From Lactuca virosa (lineage: Eukaryota; Streptophyta; Magnoliopsida; Asterales; Asteraceae): a stretch of DNA of 64,000 nt. Position 1 is the stretch's first letter. Each line of letters begins with the position of its first letter. The translations under genes and the position numbers were made by a program. The stretch spans positions 22,045,674 to 22,109,673 of the forward strand of contig CAKMRJ010003334.1 in the NCBI GenBank assembly GCA_928212115.1, written 5' to 3'. Shown here one piece after another: positions 34,441-46,673 of the stretch. Below the pieces are notes generated by a model. The model made no database searches, was not told where the DNA came from, and saw nothing but the letters and a program-made list of their open reading frames with translations.

Positions 34441-36323
34441 TGTAACACCGGGTTCATGGTATGATTTTATTTAAGTTTTATTCTTATTTTTGCCACGAAC
34501 TCGGCGAGTCTACGTCCCGACTCGCCGAGTAGCAGCAGGGTGGACACGGGATTTGAGCGGTGAACTCGGCGAGTCGATGCATGGACTCGGCGAGTCCACC
34601 CGTCTGAATGAAACTCAATCTTCAGACATTACACCCTATTTTACCCATTCTAAAACACCCATTTCGTCCCATTCTCTTCCAGAAGAACTATAGAGCAAAA
34701 CCCTAGCCCATATTGATCCTTGTGAGTGATTTTGTCTTGGTGAAGGAAGTTTGAAGCTTAGAAGAAGAAGGAGGAAGTTGGAGGGTGCAAGGAAGTGTGA
34801 TAGACCCGAAATCTACCCTGGGAGAAGCTCCTAACCAGGTAAGAAAGCTCCTTCTTGATCTTTAGTATAATAGATTCCCTTTTGTCCCTTATATGTGGAA
34901 TGCAAGCCCTTAAACCTCCCAAACTCCGTGTGTTTATGCCCTAGGAGCTTAGATTTATGGTTTGGAACCATTGCATGTCTCAAATTTGGCCAGAATGGGT
35001 GAAGAGTCGAAGGGTACTCGGCGAGTGCCAAAGTGCACTCGGCGAGTTCCATGAAGATGGCCTTAGACTCGGCGAGTTGGATAAGCAACTCGGCGAGTCC
35101 TATGAAGATTGTCTGGTACTCGGCGAGTCGTTCCTCACTCTCGGCGTGTCCCTTGATTATAGCCTTGAACTCGACGAGTTGTTCTTCCAACTCGGCAAGT
35201 CATATGATCAGTCACTAGGATAGGAAGGGTTTAAGTGTAGGAGGTCCAACCCTCCGAAGTCGCACGTGAAATTAGCAATTTAACGTGTAGCTATAGTCCC
35301 AGAATCTCCAAATCTCCAAGGTTGATGTTCTGATGGAAGATTGGAGCGATTTGTGAGATCTGTTCGTCGGACTCGGCGAGTCACCCCCTTGGACTCGGCG
35401 AGTCCAGTCGCGGGTTTGTTAGTTGACCCCGTCTAGCGAGTCAGGCTGACTCAGTGAGTGGGAACAGGGACCCGATGAGTCAGAGTCGGGCTAGACATAG
35501 AAGGACTCGGCGAGTCGCCATATGGACTCGGCGAGTCCAGTCAATCAGGAGGTTGACTTTGACCAAGGAGTTGACTTTGACCAGTCATTTGACCTTAGGG
35601 GTATTTATGAGTACCTAATCCATGTTTACGGATTTATAGCCGGAGGGATCACCGGTGCGGCAGCCAGGCGTAGTCTGAGCAGGTTTTTCAGCAGCTACTC
35701 TCGAGGTGAGTTTCTTTCCAGTAGGGACGGGTCTAAGGCACCAAGGCCGGCCCGTATAGACGATATGTTAGTATCAGAGTGTGGGCGGAGCCCGTATCTC
35801 ATAGCTGAGTTTGATTGTGATATATGCCAGTATGATAGAATTGCTTATACTTGTTGTCTGTGTGATACTTGTATATTATGGTTTAGTGGCGGAGTGTGGG
35901 CGAGGCCCGTATCTCCATGGATAGCAGAGTGTGGGCGAGGCCCGTACCTCTCAGAAAGTAAAGTGTGGGCGAGGCCCGTATCTCTATGGGTGTGGGCGAG
36001 GCCCGTATCCCTTAGCTATTCATTATAAGATTGCATGGTATGTGGCATTATGGGGGAACTCACTAAGCTTCGTGCTTACGTTTTATAGTTTTGTTTTCAG
36101 GTACCTCTTCAGCAAGGGGAAAGGAGTCGGCGCGGTAGCGGCATATCACACACTCGCATGTTTTCCGCACTATGGATTTTCTGGGATGTACTCTGAATAT
36201 TTTACCATGATGTTACCGGTTCTCAGACATAAATTAATATTATGAATGTTTTGTAACGATGTTTTATGTATTAACCTGATTTAAAAATGAAATTTTTTTA
36301 GCTGGTATTTTTGGGAGGTTACA
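34441..36323 (+). repeat. R4 3' LTR (1883 bp)
   Basis: About 99% identical by eye to the 5' copy, with three one-base indels. It repeats the ACTCGGCGAGT cluster (34499-35536), the hairpin repeats (about 35780-36010), and the donor-like (35706) and acceptor-like (36100) sites. The CTACC target duplication follows at 36324-36328. Confidence 0.95.
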
Positions 36324-36328
36324 CTACC

Positions 36329-36583
36329 TCTCATGTGTCAAACCTGAAGAAATGTTTGTCTGATGAGACCCTTGTCATTCCTTTGGAAGAAATTGAGATC
36401 AATGAGAACCTCCACTTTGTAGAGGAACCTGTTGAAATCATGGACCGAGAGGTCAAATCGACGAAAAAAAGCCGCATTCCCATCGTAAAGGTCTGGTGGA
36501 ACGCCAAGCGAGGACCCGAATTTACTTGGGAACGTGAGGACCAAATGAAACAAAAGTACCCACATCTATTCCCCAACCCTTGA
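36329..36583 (+). pseudogene. R3 pol, last part (chromodomain-like C-terminus)
   Basis: After the R4 duplication the R3 frame resumes with SHVSNLKKCLSDETLVIPLE and ends EFTWEREDQMKQKYPHLF plus two residues and TGA at 36581. The VKVWWNAKRGPEFTW pattern is the conserved core of group II chromodomains in Tekay/Del elements. It is intact here, but separated from its integrase by 17 kb of R4. Confidence 0.9.
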
Positions 36584-36625
36584 AGTCCCACTCAAAATGA
36601 AAATTTCGGGACGAAATTCCTTCTA

Positions 36626-36637
36626 ACGGGGGGATAA
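36626..36637 (+). other. R3 polypurine tract
   Basis: ACGGGGGGATAA immediately before TGTGACAACC. Confidence 0.8.
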
Positions 36638-39431
36638 TGTGACAACCATCAAATTCCAGCCAAAGTCAAAGCCAACAAGTCAAACTGGTCAAACTGAACT
36701 TGTACTTTTATGATAAAAGTTATTCTATGTATAAAAATGTGCATTTGTATGTCAAAAATCCAAGTGTCTCGGAGAATCTATGTGTTTATCAATGTGAAAA
36801 CCCTAAGAAGGGAGTTAAACGCATTAAAACACGACTATGGACCCTTTTGGGGACGTAAAACAATCATAAAGAAGCATAACGGGGTTCACGAACCTTGCAT
36901 TACAAGATTATGCGATAATAATGGCTAAGGTTAAATCTCTCCCAAATCTCTCCAAGTATGTGAAATCTCTCCCAAATCTCTCCCAAAATCTCTCTCAAAC
37001 TTTTTATAGTCATCCGGGTCGTCCCGACCCTTAACTTGGCCAAAAATCACGCAAAACGGGAAATTAAATGGAAAAATAGCAAAATAGGGCTGAAGCCTCT
37101 TAGGAACCGAACCCTTCTAATAGGACCGAAGTCCCCTCAGGACCGAACCGAGCTGTCAGAAGCGAACTTAGCCATCTCGAACCGAAATGAACCGAGCTTC
37201 GCCTTCGCTTCCCTTCTTCCTTCGCCTTCGCTCCATTTCGCCCCCTCGCACCTTCGCTTCATTTCCCTACCTTCGGCTCCTTGTTTCCCTTCTCTCGGTT
37301 CTCACTCTCTTAGAGCCGAACCTCGCAGGTTCGGTCTATATTGCCCGGTTTTCGACTACTTTCGCTTCCTAAGCCCGTTTTTGACGGGATTTTTTCACCA
37401 AATTCATATTTTTACCATTTTTAACCCCCAAAAGTCATATTTTATTTATTTTTCAAGGACTATTAATTAAAATCATTATTTTATATTGAGAGGAGTATTC
37501 TACCCCACAAGTGGGTCAAGTGTGCCCACTTGCCTCCATGTGTCATCCTCTCATTAGCCACCTTATCCACATCACACAAACCAAGGTACACATCACTTCA
37601 AACTCACAACTTGCTCTAGCAACTTCTATATAAAGAAATCCCTGGAGGATTTCTTTGTTCACTTTGATCAAATCCTTCACTTACACACTTCTCATACCAC
37701 CTCAAGAAAGCTTCTTTTCTCTCTACTTCCCACCACCTTGTGCTAGTGTTCTTGAGTTGCTACTGCACTTTTTGGTAAGTATTCCATCTAAACTCAAGTG
37801 TTATTCCATAATTTCATAACACTCTTGGATCATCGACTCATATCTTAACACCAAAATCATTCTTAGGGTCATCCGAGCTTCCATGTGTTCATCAAGTGTT
37901 CTTGAATTGATACTCCTCGACTTCAACCTTCTACTCCTTTAGAAATCACTCAAGGTGAGTTCATACCCTTACATTTTCAAGTTTTTTTTAGTTTTCAAGG
38001 GGGGAATACAAGTTAAAACACCAAAATATACTTAAAACTTAACTTGACAGCTTACAACAGAAAAGTTGTGACCTGTTCACAAACTGTTTTACCCAACTTA
38101 AACTTAATATTTTTCAAAACTGTTTAATATGCATGTATTTCAGGTTTATACCTTTAAAATGACTACATGCACATCTCCATACGATTTTTCTACAATTTAT
38201 GGTGATTTTTACAAAACTACCTATCACTGCAGCATCAAAGTCGTACCAGGTTGTGAAGATGAACATTTTCACCCTGGTTTGAGACCACCAAAAATTATAG
38301 GAAAATTTATGGATATAGTAGACTCTTTTTCCAAATACTCAGAGTTTATGGATTCAGTTTTCGACTTACGATGATTTTTCTATAAATATTCTAAAAACAG
38401 TGACAGTTAAGGGTAAAACTGTCAAATACATGTTTAAGAGTTATTCACACCTTGTAACATGCTGAGCAAGGTGTGTACGATTTACACTTAATATTTTAAA
38501 TGTCATTTTATGGAAATACAAAGACATGCATAACAAGGTTTCATTCAAACACACAACATTTTTAATAAACTATAATAGGTATAGTTTGAGCACTTCGTTT
38601 GACAAAGAAAACAATAACTCAATCGACTTACAAAACAAGTATTTCATTACACACTACGTGAACTTGTTAATAAATAAATTTGTGAGACATTCTCCTTCGG
38701 GGTACGCTTAAGTACCACAGTAAAGTCATGTAGTTATAATCAGAATCTCATGGAGGGAGAGCGTGATAGTTGTGTATAGATCTATATTGGGTCTGACAAA
38801 CACGCACTTAAGCTGCTTGCAACAGCTAGACCGGCAGGTCTATGGTGACAAGTGCCATAACATTTCGACGCCTGAAGAACGTCGAGTACGAGGTCTTCGA
38901 GTTTTTAGTATGGTTATAACATCTCACATGAGAAATTAACAAAACACTCAGTTCACGGGAATTTAAAGAGTTTTATTTAAATATAAAACCACACACATAA
39001 GTATGACGATTTACTTACATGTACTAAGTCTTGGTTCCGATAAGACTACAACAAACTTTTAGAAAATATTGGATTTTCTGGAAACAAACTTGTAACAAAC
39101 AGAAAGGAACATCATTCATTTTTATTCATAAATTTGCTTATGAACTCACCAGCTTTATGCTGATACTCTTTCAAAACAACTTGTATTCTCAGGTAATCAG
39201 TAAAACAAGTAACCACAAGATTTCTGAAGTCAAGACGCTAAGGCGTAGATTCTTTTGCTATATTTTGACACCATATGTAATTTATTTGGAAAACATGTAC
39301 TTTTGAAACGATGTAACCTTTTAAATTATATTTATGACGGTTGTGTTTACTTTCTTCACTATGGTTATGATACTGAGCATGACGTCCTCCGCCCCCGAAC
39401 GTTTCCGCCGTTCTGGTTTGGGGGTGTGACA
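36638..39431 (+). repeat. R3 3' LTR, complete (2794 bp)
   Basis: TGTGACAACC to GGGGTGTGACA. It holds the donor-like CAAGGTGAGTTCATACCC (intron start 37955), the acceptor-like TTGTATTCTCAG (ending 39192) and a G/C-poor 3' half. A second donor-like TTGGTAAGTATT lies at about 37771. The next five bases, ACCGA, should be the target duplication, but the left copy is outside the window. Confidence 0.92.
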
Positions 39432-40402
39432 ACCGACCAAACAATCGAAACCGACTCATACATTATATAACTTATTTAATACATTGAATGTATTATTAAT
39501 AGTTATTTTGTAATAACTTAATGAGTTGAAACCGAAAAACGTATATGTTGAAACCAAAAAGCAAAACTCATCAACCCATGGGTTGTAACCGAAAACTCAA
39601 TGGGTTTCAAAAGCCAAAAACCGAACTTGTTGGTTTGAGGTAAAATTTACTCTAAAACCCACCTAAATGGGCCTAAACCGACTAATGCTCAACCCATAAG
39701 GGGCGCGGATGGAGGGGCAAAGTAGGCAGCTGCACAAGGTCTAATTTTTTTGAAAGCCAAATTTTTTTTATTAAGTTATATATGTATATATATTTATTTG
39801 GAAATAAAAAATGATTTATAATAGCGAGAATGATCATTTTTATCTGGTTCGTCCAAGGTATTTGAGGATATTTTAATCCTCAGGACCGGCCCTGGCTCAA
39901 CCCTAGTTTTAATGAACACAAAAATCATGGTGACTTTTGTTGTCATTAATTTATGAAAGTTTTAATTTGTTTTAACTTACAGGGAAAAAGAAAAACAACA
40001 TTAGATGCATAAAATCATGTTTTGGGTACATCTTTCGGCAAGAAAAAGAACGGAAATATACTATACATTTTAGTCCAAGTTGACTACTATCACTCGTTTT
40101 TATCAAAAAGATGTATGATTTTTTTAAGATATAAATTATTAATATTTATAGTTGGAGTCTCGGTTAACCATTTTTATTATTTATTTTAATTTGTTAAATT
40201 GACTAATAATCAAACTAAAATAATATAATCAATATGATTAATGGCTCTAATCATACAAAAAGAACATGGATTTGTTACCTTTCGAGCACCAGCAACTCCA
40301 TAACAAAAGCACTAAAAGTTACACGACTTGACATATTCCCCATAAGCTTAGATCAATAACCACTCCACTTTGAAACCAAAACCACTATGACATCCTCTCG
40401 CC
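39432..40402 (+). other. Intergenic region with one small hAT-like insertion
   Basis: No gene seen. A 200-bp TIR element at 39696-39895 is listed separately. The rest is AT-rich and probably holds the upstream region of the dirigent gene. Confidence 0.6.
39696..39895. mobile_element. Small hAT-like TIR element (200 bp)
   Basis: An exact 8-bp duplication CTCAACCC flanks it (39688-39695 and 39896-39903). The ends AAGGGGCGCGGATGG and, inverted, CCAGGGCCGGTCCTG are imperfect G/C-rich inverted repeats like the CAGGGGCGG ends of plant hAT elements. No coding capacity, hence non-autonomous. Confidence 0.65.
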
Positions 40403-40409
40403 TATTTAT
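40403..40409 (+). promoter_or_regulatory. Possible TATA box of the first dirigent gene
   Basis: TATTTAT lies 40 bp before the ATG at 40449, giving a very short predicted leader. Weak match, position plausible. Confidence 0.4.
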
Positions 40410-40448
40410 CCATCTAAAAATAGTGCACAAAATCCTCTTAGTCTCTCC

Positions 40449-41195
40449 ATGGGACTACCAAAACCCCCCTCCAACTTAACATCTCTAGCTTCTTTCTTCT
40501 TGTTACTCTTCATCACCATCCACCAATCACTTTCGGCACGAACCCTTGGCGGTTTTCCATCACCGCCACAACCCCCACCAAAGAGCCACCACCACCATCA
40601 TAAGACAATGAGTTTCTACATGCCAAATGTTCTAAATTTGAACTTACAACACCCCTCAACCACACCACCACCAACTAAAGTCAACGGTCAAACCATTCCC
40701 TTTTCGAAACCGTTAGGCCTTTTTCCACCGGTAGGAGGAATCCCTATTCTTGATTCCAATTTCATCCCAAGGCAAACATCTGGCTTGTATGGATTTGGAA
40801 GTGGGATAAGCTTTCCTATCCTCGAAGATGAATTGGAATTTGGTATGGTTAACATAATTGATGTTGACTTATTAGAAAGCACAAATATGTATGGCTTGAA
40901 GCCTTTTGGGAAAGCGAAAGGGATGTATGTCTCTAGCTCAGAAAACAGAAATAACCAAATGATGGCGATGAGAACAAGCTTTCTTAACAATGATTTTGCA
41001 GATGAGTTGAGATTTTTTGGAGTGCATCGAGCAGATGTAAATCAGGAGTCTCATGTTGCAATCATTGGAGGCATGGGGAAATATGATGGTGCCAACGGAT
41101 ACGCAACATTAAAGGTTGTTAAACTAAACCAGAAAGCTATAAAAGAAGATGGGGAGACAAATGATTTTCTTTTGGTAGATATTTACCTAGGTTGA
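40449..41195 (+). CDS. Dirigent protein, secreted (248 aa), ESB1/DIR10-like subfamily
   Basis: Single exon, 248 residues. A hydrophobic signal peptide (about 1-29, FFLLLFITIHQSLSA) is followed by RTLGG, a proline/histidine-rich linker (about 33-52) and a dirigent domain. The domain opens with MSFYMPNVLN and contains the subfamily blocks GKAKGMYVSS, RFFGVHRADV and VAIIGGMGKYDGANGYAT. It ends LLVDIYLG. Dirigent proteins are extracellular beta-barrels that guide phenoxy-radical coupling. Members of this subfamily (Arabidopsis DIR9/10/16/18/24/25) are linked to lignin placement, ESB1/DIR10 at the Casparian strip. The start is the first ATG, just before the signal peptide. A longer paralogue lies at 50095-51207. 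Confidence 0.92.
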   Translation: MGLPKPPSNLTSLASFFLLLFITIHQSLSARTLGGFPSPPQPPPKSHHHHHKTMSFYMPNVLNLNLQHPSTTPPPTKVNGQTIPFSKPLGLFPPVGGIPILDSNFIPRQTSGLYGFGSGISFPILEDELEFGMVNIIDVDLLESTNMYGLKPFGKAKGMYVSSSENRNNQMMAMRTSFLNNDFADELRFFGVHRADVNQESHVAIIGGMGKYDGANGYATLKVVKLNQKAIKEDGETNDFLLVDIYLG

Positions 41196-42063
41196 GATAT
41201 CGGTAAATACATCGACACATACTGATTTTTCATACAATTAAACAAATAATATCATATGTACACCTAAAATATTGTATTCTTAGACAATAATGTTAAGCTA
41301 TGAGAAATTTATTGACTGATAGTAACTATCAATTGTAAAATGAATTCGTTCATTTGTGTTTATCCAAATGCTTGAAAGTTTATTTTTAATAATTTAGATG
41401 TTCACTTGAGTTTTGCTTTTTCATTGTTAAAGATACAATAAGAGACGGATAATACTTAATAGATTTTTCATCGCAAGTCGTAGATTGAACAAGTAAAATA
41501 TATACACTTGAACTTTACTTTACGTTCAAGAAGTCTGTATTTCTAAAAATTAAATATTGTAGTCATAAGCAAGTCACGTCATTGGTTTTCTTGTACACAT
41601 TTGACTACAAATCTCTTGGTTAATGTATATTTTGTTTAAAAAAGTATGTTTACTTATATATTGATATGTCATTCTATTTGCTATGGTTGTTAAGTTTGAA
41701 TGATTATCATAATCAGATATGCATGAATATGCTTTATACTTTATCTGTTGGTTTTGATAGCAATGACAAATGCAACTTTTGCAGTGACGTATCCATGATT
41801 TTATTTTAAGATAAACCAAATAGTTGTCAAAATATAAAATGAATGTAAGAATTCTTCAAATGATAACTAACATATAACTATATATGCATTTTAAACCAAA
41901 ATTTTAATTCAAGTTGCATACGATGTTGTCTTATATCATTAAAATAATGTAAAATCGAGTCTAATCGATATAGGCAATAATGATTTCCATTCTACTAATT
42001 TCAAGTTTTGAATGAGATAGATCATATCACAACCCTAATTCCTTCTATAAATCCTTTTATTTA

Positions 42064-42096
<33 letters not shown>

Positions 42097-42745
42097 CCTC
42101 AAATTTGTATGGGTAGGTCAAGACTCACTCTTGCACCTATATGGCTACGCTCCTTGCATGCGTATACTTTTTTTGTTAACTACTTCTTTAATATTTTACC
42201 AGAAGATGGGCCGATAGATTCATTTTTTTTACTTCGGATTCGATTAGTATACATGTAAATAAGGTTTTGTTTGTTTCATGATACATACAAGAATATTAAA
42301 ATGATAAAATCGTATACACAACACAAAGTTTTACCGTAAAAAATATGTATCATTTTCATCCAATCTAACCAAAATAACATAGGCCGAAAGATCTTCAATG
42401 GAAAATAAATACTAGCAAGGAACTAGCCTTTAGAAAAGTTACAAGAATTTGATTTGGTTCTTTAAACCAATCATACCATCCAATAACCTTTAAACTTACT
42501 ACAACGAAACGCAAGTCAGGAAAAGAACATTGTGGTAACTAAATTAAATAAATGCTCTAAACATGTACGACCTTCCTCAAAAGTCATGCCTTTTCGATGC
42601 ATCAATAAAAAGCTAAATAACATATAAAAGACAGGTTGTGTGATCAAATCATTGCTTTCGTAATCCTGAAAGTCGATCGAGTTAGACCATCCAATCAAAG
42701 TCACCAAAGTCATAGACTACGAATTTGTAATCCCCCAACAATGGC
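41196..42745 (+). other. Intergenic, no gene; CA/TA microsatellite
   Basis: AT-rich sequence after the dirigent gene. A (CA)n then (TA)n tract lies at about 42066-42098. No frame with recognisable similarity. It ends at the R6 target duplication. Confidence 0.65.
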
Positions 42746-42750
42746 TAATC

Positions 42751-42954
42751 TGTACAATTAAGAGGCTGAGTTTTTACTAATGAATTCGTAGGGTTTCTAC
42801 TTTTCTATATTCATCAAAACAGAGAATACATGTGTATATATACAGGGAAGTAGACTACCAGCTAAACTATAATACAGCCACAATAATAGGGATATACAAC
42901 AAACAGTAAACAGCTCCTGTAATCACGTTTAGTAGTTATTTGCTCTCGCCAACA
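42751..42954 (-). repeat. R6 3' LTR (204 bp)
   Basis: In plus-strand text it runs TGTACAATTAAG to CTCGCCAACA. The left duplication TAATC precedes it. Confidence 0.95.
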
Positions 42955-42970
42955 CTCCCCCTCAAGGTGG
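42955..42970 (-). other. R6 polypurine tract
   Basis: On the minus strand CCACCTTGAGGGGGAG abuts the 3' LTR. The pol stop codon TGA (42964-42962) lies inside it. Confidence 0.85.
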
Positions 42971-45900
42971 AGAATGTATGTCCATCATTCCCAGCTTGTC
43001 TAGAGAGCAATTGAACACTCTCCCACACACAACTTTCATTAACATATCTGCAAGTTGATCATTTGAGTGCACGTGTGGTAACTCCATTGTCTTCTTTTCT
43101 AGATGATCTTTGATAAAGTGTCTGTCAATTTCCACATGTTTCGTTCTGTCATGTTGTACCGGGTTATTTGCTATTTTTACTGCAGCTTCATTGTCACAAT
43201 GTAACTTCATTGGTGACCCTAACTCGATGCGCAGGTCTCTCATAATTCGTTTTATCCACAAGAGTTCACAAATCCCATGGACCATACCTCTAAACTCTAC
43301 TTCAGCGCTTGAACGTGCTACCACCTTTTGCTTTTTTACTTCTCCATGTTACTAGGTTTCCACCAACAAATGTAAAGTACCCTGAGGTAGACTTTCCGTC
43401 TGTACGATCTCCTCCCCAATCAGCGTCTGTATACCCCATCACCTCATGGCTCGAGTTTCTTCCAAAAAATAACCCTTTGCCCGGAGATGCCTTGAGATAC
43501 TTAAGTATTCGATATACTGCATTCATGTGAGCTTCACTTGGTGATTGCATGAAGCGACTAAACACGCTCACAGCATAGGCTATATTTGGCCTAGTGTGAG
43601 ACAAATATATAAGTTTTCCAACCAGCCTTTGATACCTATCTTTATTTGCCGGAACTTGGTTCGGGAGTATAGCAATTTTGTGATTCACTTCTATTGGGGT
43701 TTCTGCTGGCTTGCAGTCAAGCATTCCTGTTTCAGTTAGCAAATCGAGTACATATTTCCTTTGACACATTGAGATTCCATATTTTGACCTAGCTACTTCA
43801 ATGCCCAAGAAGTATTTTAGACTTCCTAGGTCTTCCAGCTCAAATTCTGTGGCAAGTAGAGTTTGGAGATTCTTCATTTCTGTTGCGTCATTTCCAGTTA
43901 TCACCATATCATCTACATATACAATAAGAGCTGTTATTTTTCCATTGTTTTTGACAAACAAGGTGTGATCTGCATCGCTCTGTTTGTACCCAGCTTTCTT
44001 CATGAAATTTGAGAATCGACCAAACCATGCTCTAGGTGACTGTTTTAATCCATATAACGCCTTCTTCAATCTACACACTTTCCCACCACATTCCATGCCT
44101 GGAGGAGGTTCCATATACACTTCTTCGTCTAAGTATCCGTTTAGGAAGGCATTCTTAACATCGAACTGCCTTAGAGGCCAATCTTTATTTGCTGCAATGG
44201 ACACTAAGATTCGAATTGTGTTCATCTTAGCAACAGGTGCAAATGTATCTCCATAGTCAATTCCATATTTTTGAGTATAGCCCTTGGCCACTAGTCTTGC
44301 CTTATATCGACCTATGTTACCATTTTCATCAAGTTTCACAGTGTATATCCACCTGCACCCTACAATCTTCTTTCCAGGAGGGAGATTCACCATTTCCCAA
44401 GTTTGATTCTTTTGCAATGCTCCCATTTCTTCATTCATCGCATCTTTCCATCTTTTGTCTTTGACAGCTTCTTGAACTTCATTTGGTATAATCACAGTTG
44501 ACAGTTTCTCCACCAGTAATGCATGAGTATTTGCTAATCGATGTGCTGACGCGTAATGGTTAATGGGATATTTCGACTTTTCCTTGAGGTCTGCAACATA
44601 TTGTTTCTTTGGAACTCCTCGGGTGCTTCTGATTGGAAACCTTGGTTCACGTTCATCACTGATTTCCTGCAAAATAGAATCATATGACGATGCGTCTGGA
44701 GTGTTAGACATAACAGATACCTCTTGATTTTCGATACTGGTGACTGGTTCGAAATCAATGGTATCAGCGGTGGTTGTACTATCTTTTGCTTCCACATTAC
44801 CATACTCGTCTTCCTGATCATCAAACGTTTGATGATGCCAATGATAATGATCTTCGTCTCCATCACTGTTATCGTTTTCATCATCTCCAGGAGTGTCAAA
44901 ATACAGACCAGGTTCTATATTCTCGTGTGTGTCTGCTGCACTTTCCTTCTCCCCCTGAAGCGGGCACTCACATTCAAAGTATGGTAGCATCTCATGAAAG
45001 ACTACATCTCGAGTAATGTATATCTTATTTGTGGTTGGGTCATAGCACATATACCCTTTCTTTTGATCTGCGTACCCGATGAAGATACATTTAACCGCTC
45101 GGGGTTCCAATTTTCCCACGTTTTGATGGACATATACAGTACATCCAAATATCCTTGGTTCAAGGCCATTACTTTCTGGTAGATTTGATATTTCTTGGGC
45201 CTTCTGTAATGGAGTTTTAAAATCGATGACACTTGATGGTGTTCTGTTCATGATATAGGCTGCTGATCGAACCGCTTCACCCCAATATTTCCGTGGAACA
45301 TTCATGTCAAATAACGAGGCCCGGATAATTTCAAGGATTTGTCTGTTTTGTCTTTCAGCTAGCCCATTTTGTTGGGGAGTTCTAGCGCATGAAGTTTGGT
45401 GTCGAATTGCATTATCTCGACAGAATTGTTTCATTTCATTACTCGTATACTCTCCCCCATTATCGGATTGCAGCACTTGTATTTCTTTTCTGTATACGGT
45501 TTTTATTACTCGATATAATTCCTTGAATGCATGGAATACTTCTCCTTTTGTTTTGAGGAGAGATATCCAAATCATACGAGTACACTCGTCTATAAATGTT
45601 ACAAAGTAGCGTGCATCATTAGGGGTAGAGACCCCTGCTGGTCCCCATACATCCGAATGAAACTTTAAAAATGGAATAGTGGTTTTATTATCACTTGGAG
45701 TGTATGAAATTCGTTTGTTTTTTGCTAACTCGCATATTTCACACTTAAACTCACTTTCCAATACATTTAAAAACAAATTTGGTTTAAGTTTCCTAAGATA
45801 ACTGAATGAGAGATGTTCGAGTCGGCGATGCCACAACCGTGCCACAGACTTATTCGCTTGTTTTACTCCAGTGAGGTTTGCTTGACCTTCTTGATGACTT

Positions 45901-46673
45901 TCTTCAAGATAGTACAACCTCCCGCGTCTAGTACCATAACCAAGAATCCGATGAGTCGTTATATCCTGAAAAACACATTCATTTGGCCAGAAAATCACAT
46001 AGCAATTTAGAGCTTCAGTAATTTGACTAACTGATAATAAATTCGATGATAATGAAGGGACTACAAGAACTTTGTCAAGATCCATGGTGCTTGATACTTT
46101 TACTGGGCCTTCACCAGTTACAGGTGCCCTACTTCCATTTGCAGCACATATGTTTTCCTGTTTGGGTTTATATGTTTTTAATAGTTTTGAGGGATCATTA
46201 GTCATGTGATCTGATGCCCTGGTATCAATTATCCAGTCATCTTTCAGTTGATAACAGTGAGACTTACCGATATTTGTGGACGTGTGGGCAGCCATAGGAG
46301 TTGTGGTTTGAGACTTCGCTTCTTCAACTATTGATGATCTAGCTACAGATGCATGTACAAATTTTCTTCTTGGATTCTTTGTGAAATCCCACCATTCAGG
46401 GTAGCCAATGAGCTCATAGCATTTGGCCTTTGAATGCCCCTCTTCTCCACAGTGTGTATAAGTAAAGGTATTACCTTTTCCATTCGAGTTCTTTCCTTTG
46501 AAGGGTCGATTACGAGTAGTCAGGTTCACTACGCTATCTGCTTCGACTTTGGGCTCTTCCATGGTTAGTCTTTGATTGTGGTCTTTTCGGATGTAGGCAT
46601 AACATGCCTCCAAGCTTAGAGGTGGATCCTTCCTTAAAATCTCACTCCTGGCTTGAGTAAACTCTGAATCCAA
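42962..46673 (-). pseudogene. R6 pol (copia: PR, integrase, RT, RNase H) with one frameshift
   Basis: The long frame 46673-43302 begins with the end of gag. Its zinc knuckle (about 46446) reads YTHCGEEGHSKAKC, so the first cysteine is Tyr. The protease site reads DTRASDHM (46226-46215), with Arg in place of the catalytic-loop Gly. Integrase follows with its H/C zinc-binding part (HRRLEHLS, CEICELAKN) and DNGGEY. RT has VYVDDMV (YVDD at 43919-43908) and RNase H has YTDADWGG. An extra base in an A-run at about 43330 shifts the frame, and the RNase H end continues in 43324-42962 to the TGA. Repairable-looking but inactive as it stands. Confidence 0.93.

Larger units (their letters stand above)
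18994..36323 (+). mobile_element. R4: Ty3/gypsy Tekay-like chromovirus nested in R3, hosting R5
   Basis: Complete apart from the R5 insertion: two LTRs of about 1882 bp, perfect 5-bp duplication, primer site, about 1.2 kb leader, gag, intron candidate, protease (split by R5), RT, RNase H, integrase, chromodomain-like tail and polypurine tract. The LTRs differ at roughly 18-20 positions by eye (about 1%). It is a different family from R3: LTRs, gag and tail (EWTWEPADEMMEHYPELF) differ clearly. Confidence 0.95.
11438..39431 (+). mobile_element. R3: Ty3/gypsy Tekay-like chromovirus hosting R4 (and R5)
   Basis: The layout is a truncated 5' LTR (11438-12863), initiator-Met primer site, extra 227-aa ORF, gag-pol in one frame (14731-18993), the R4 insertion, the rest of pol (36329-36583), polypurine tract and a full 3' LTR (36638-39431). 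By eye the shared 1.4 kb of the two LTRs differs at roughly 30 sites, more than in R4 or R5, which fits it being the oldest of the three. Gag-pol is damaged by nonsense changes only, with no frameshift seen. Confidence 0.92.

Noticed and set aside
38129..38374. 81-codon frame in both R3 LTRs (also 11565-11810)
   Set aside because: The equivalent region of the R1 LTR has a one-base difference that breaks the frame, so there is no sign of coding conservation. The frame lies in the candidate LTR intron.
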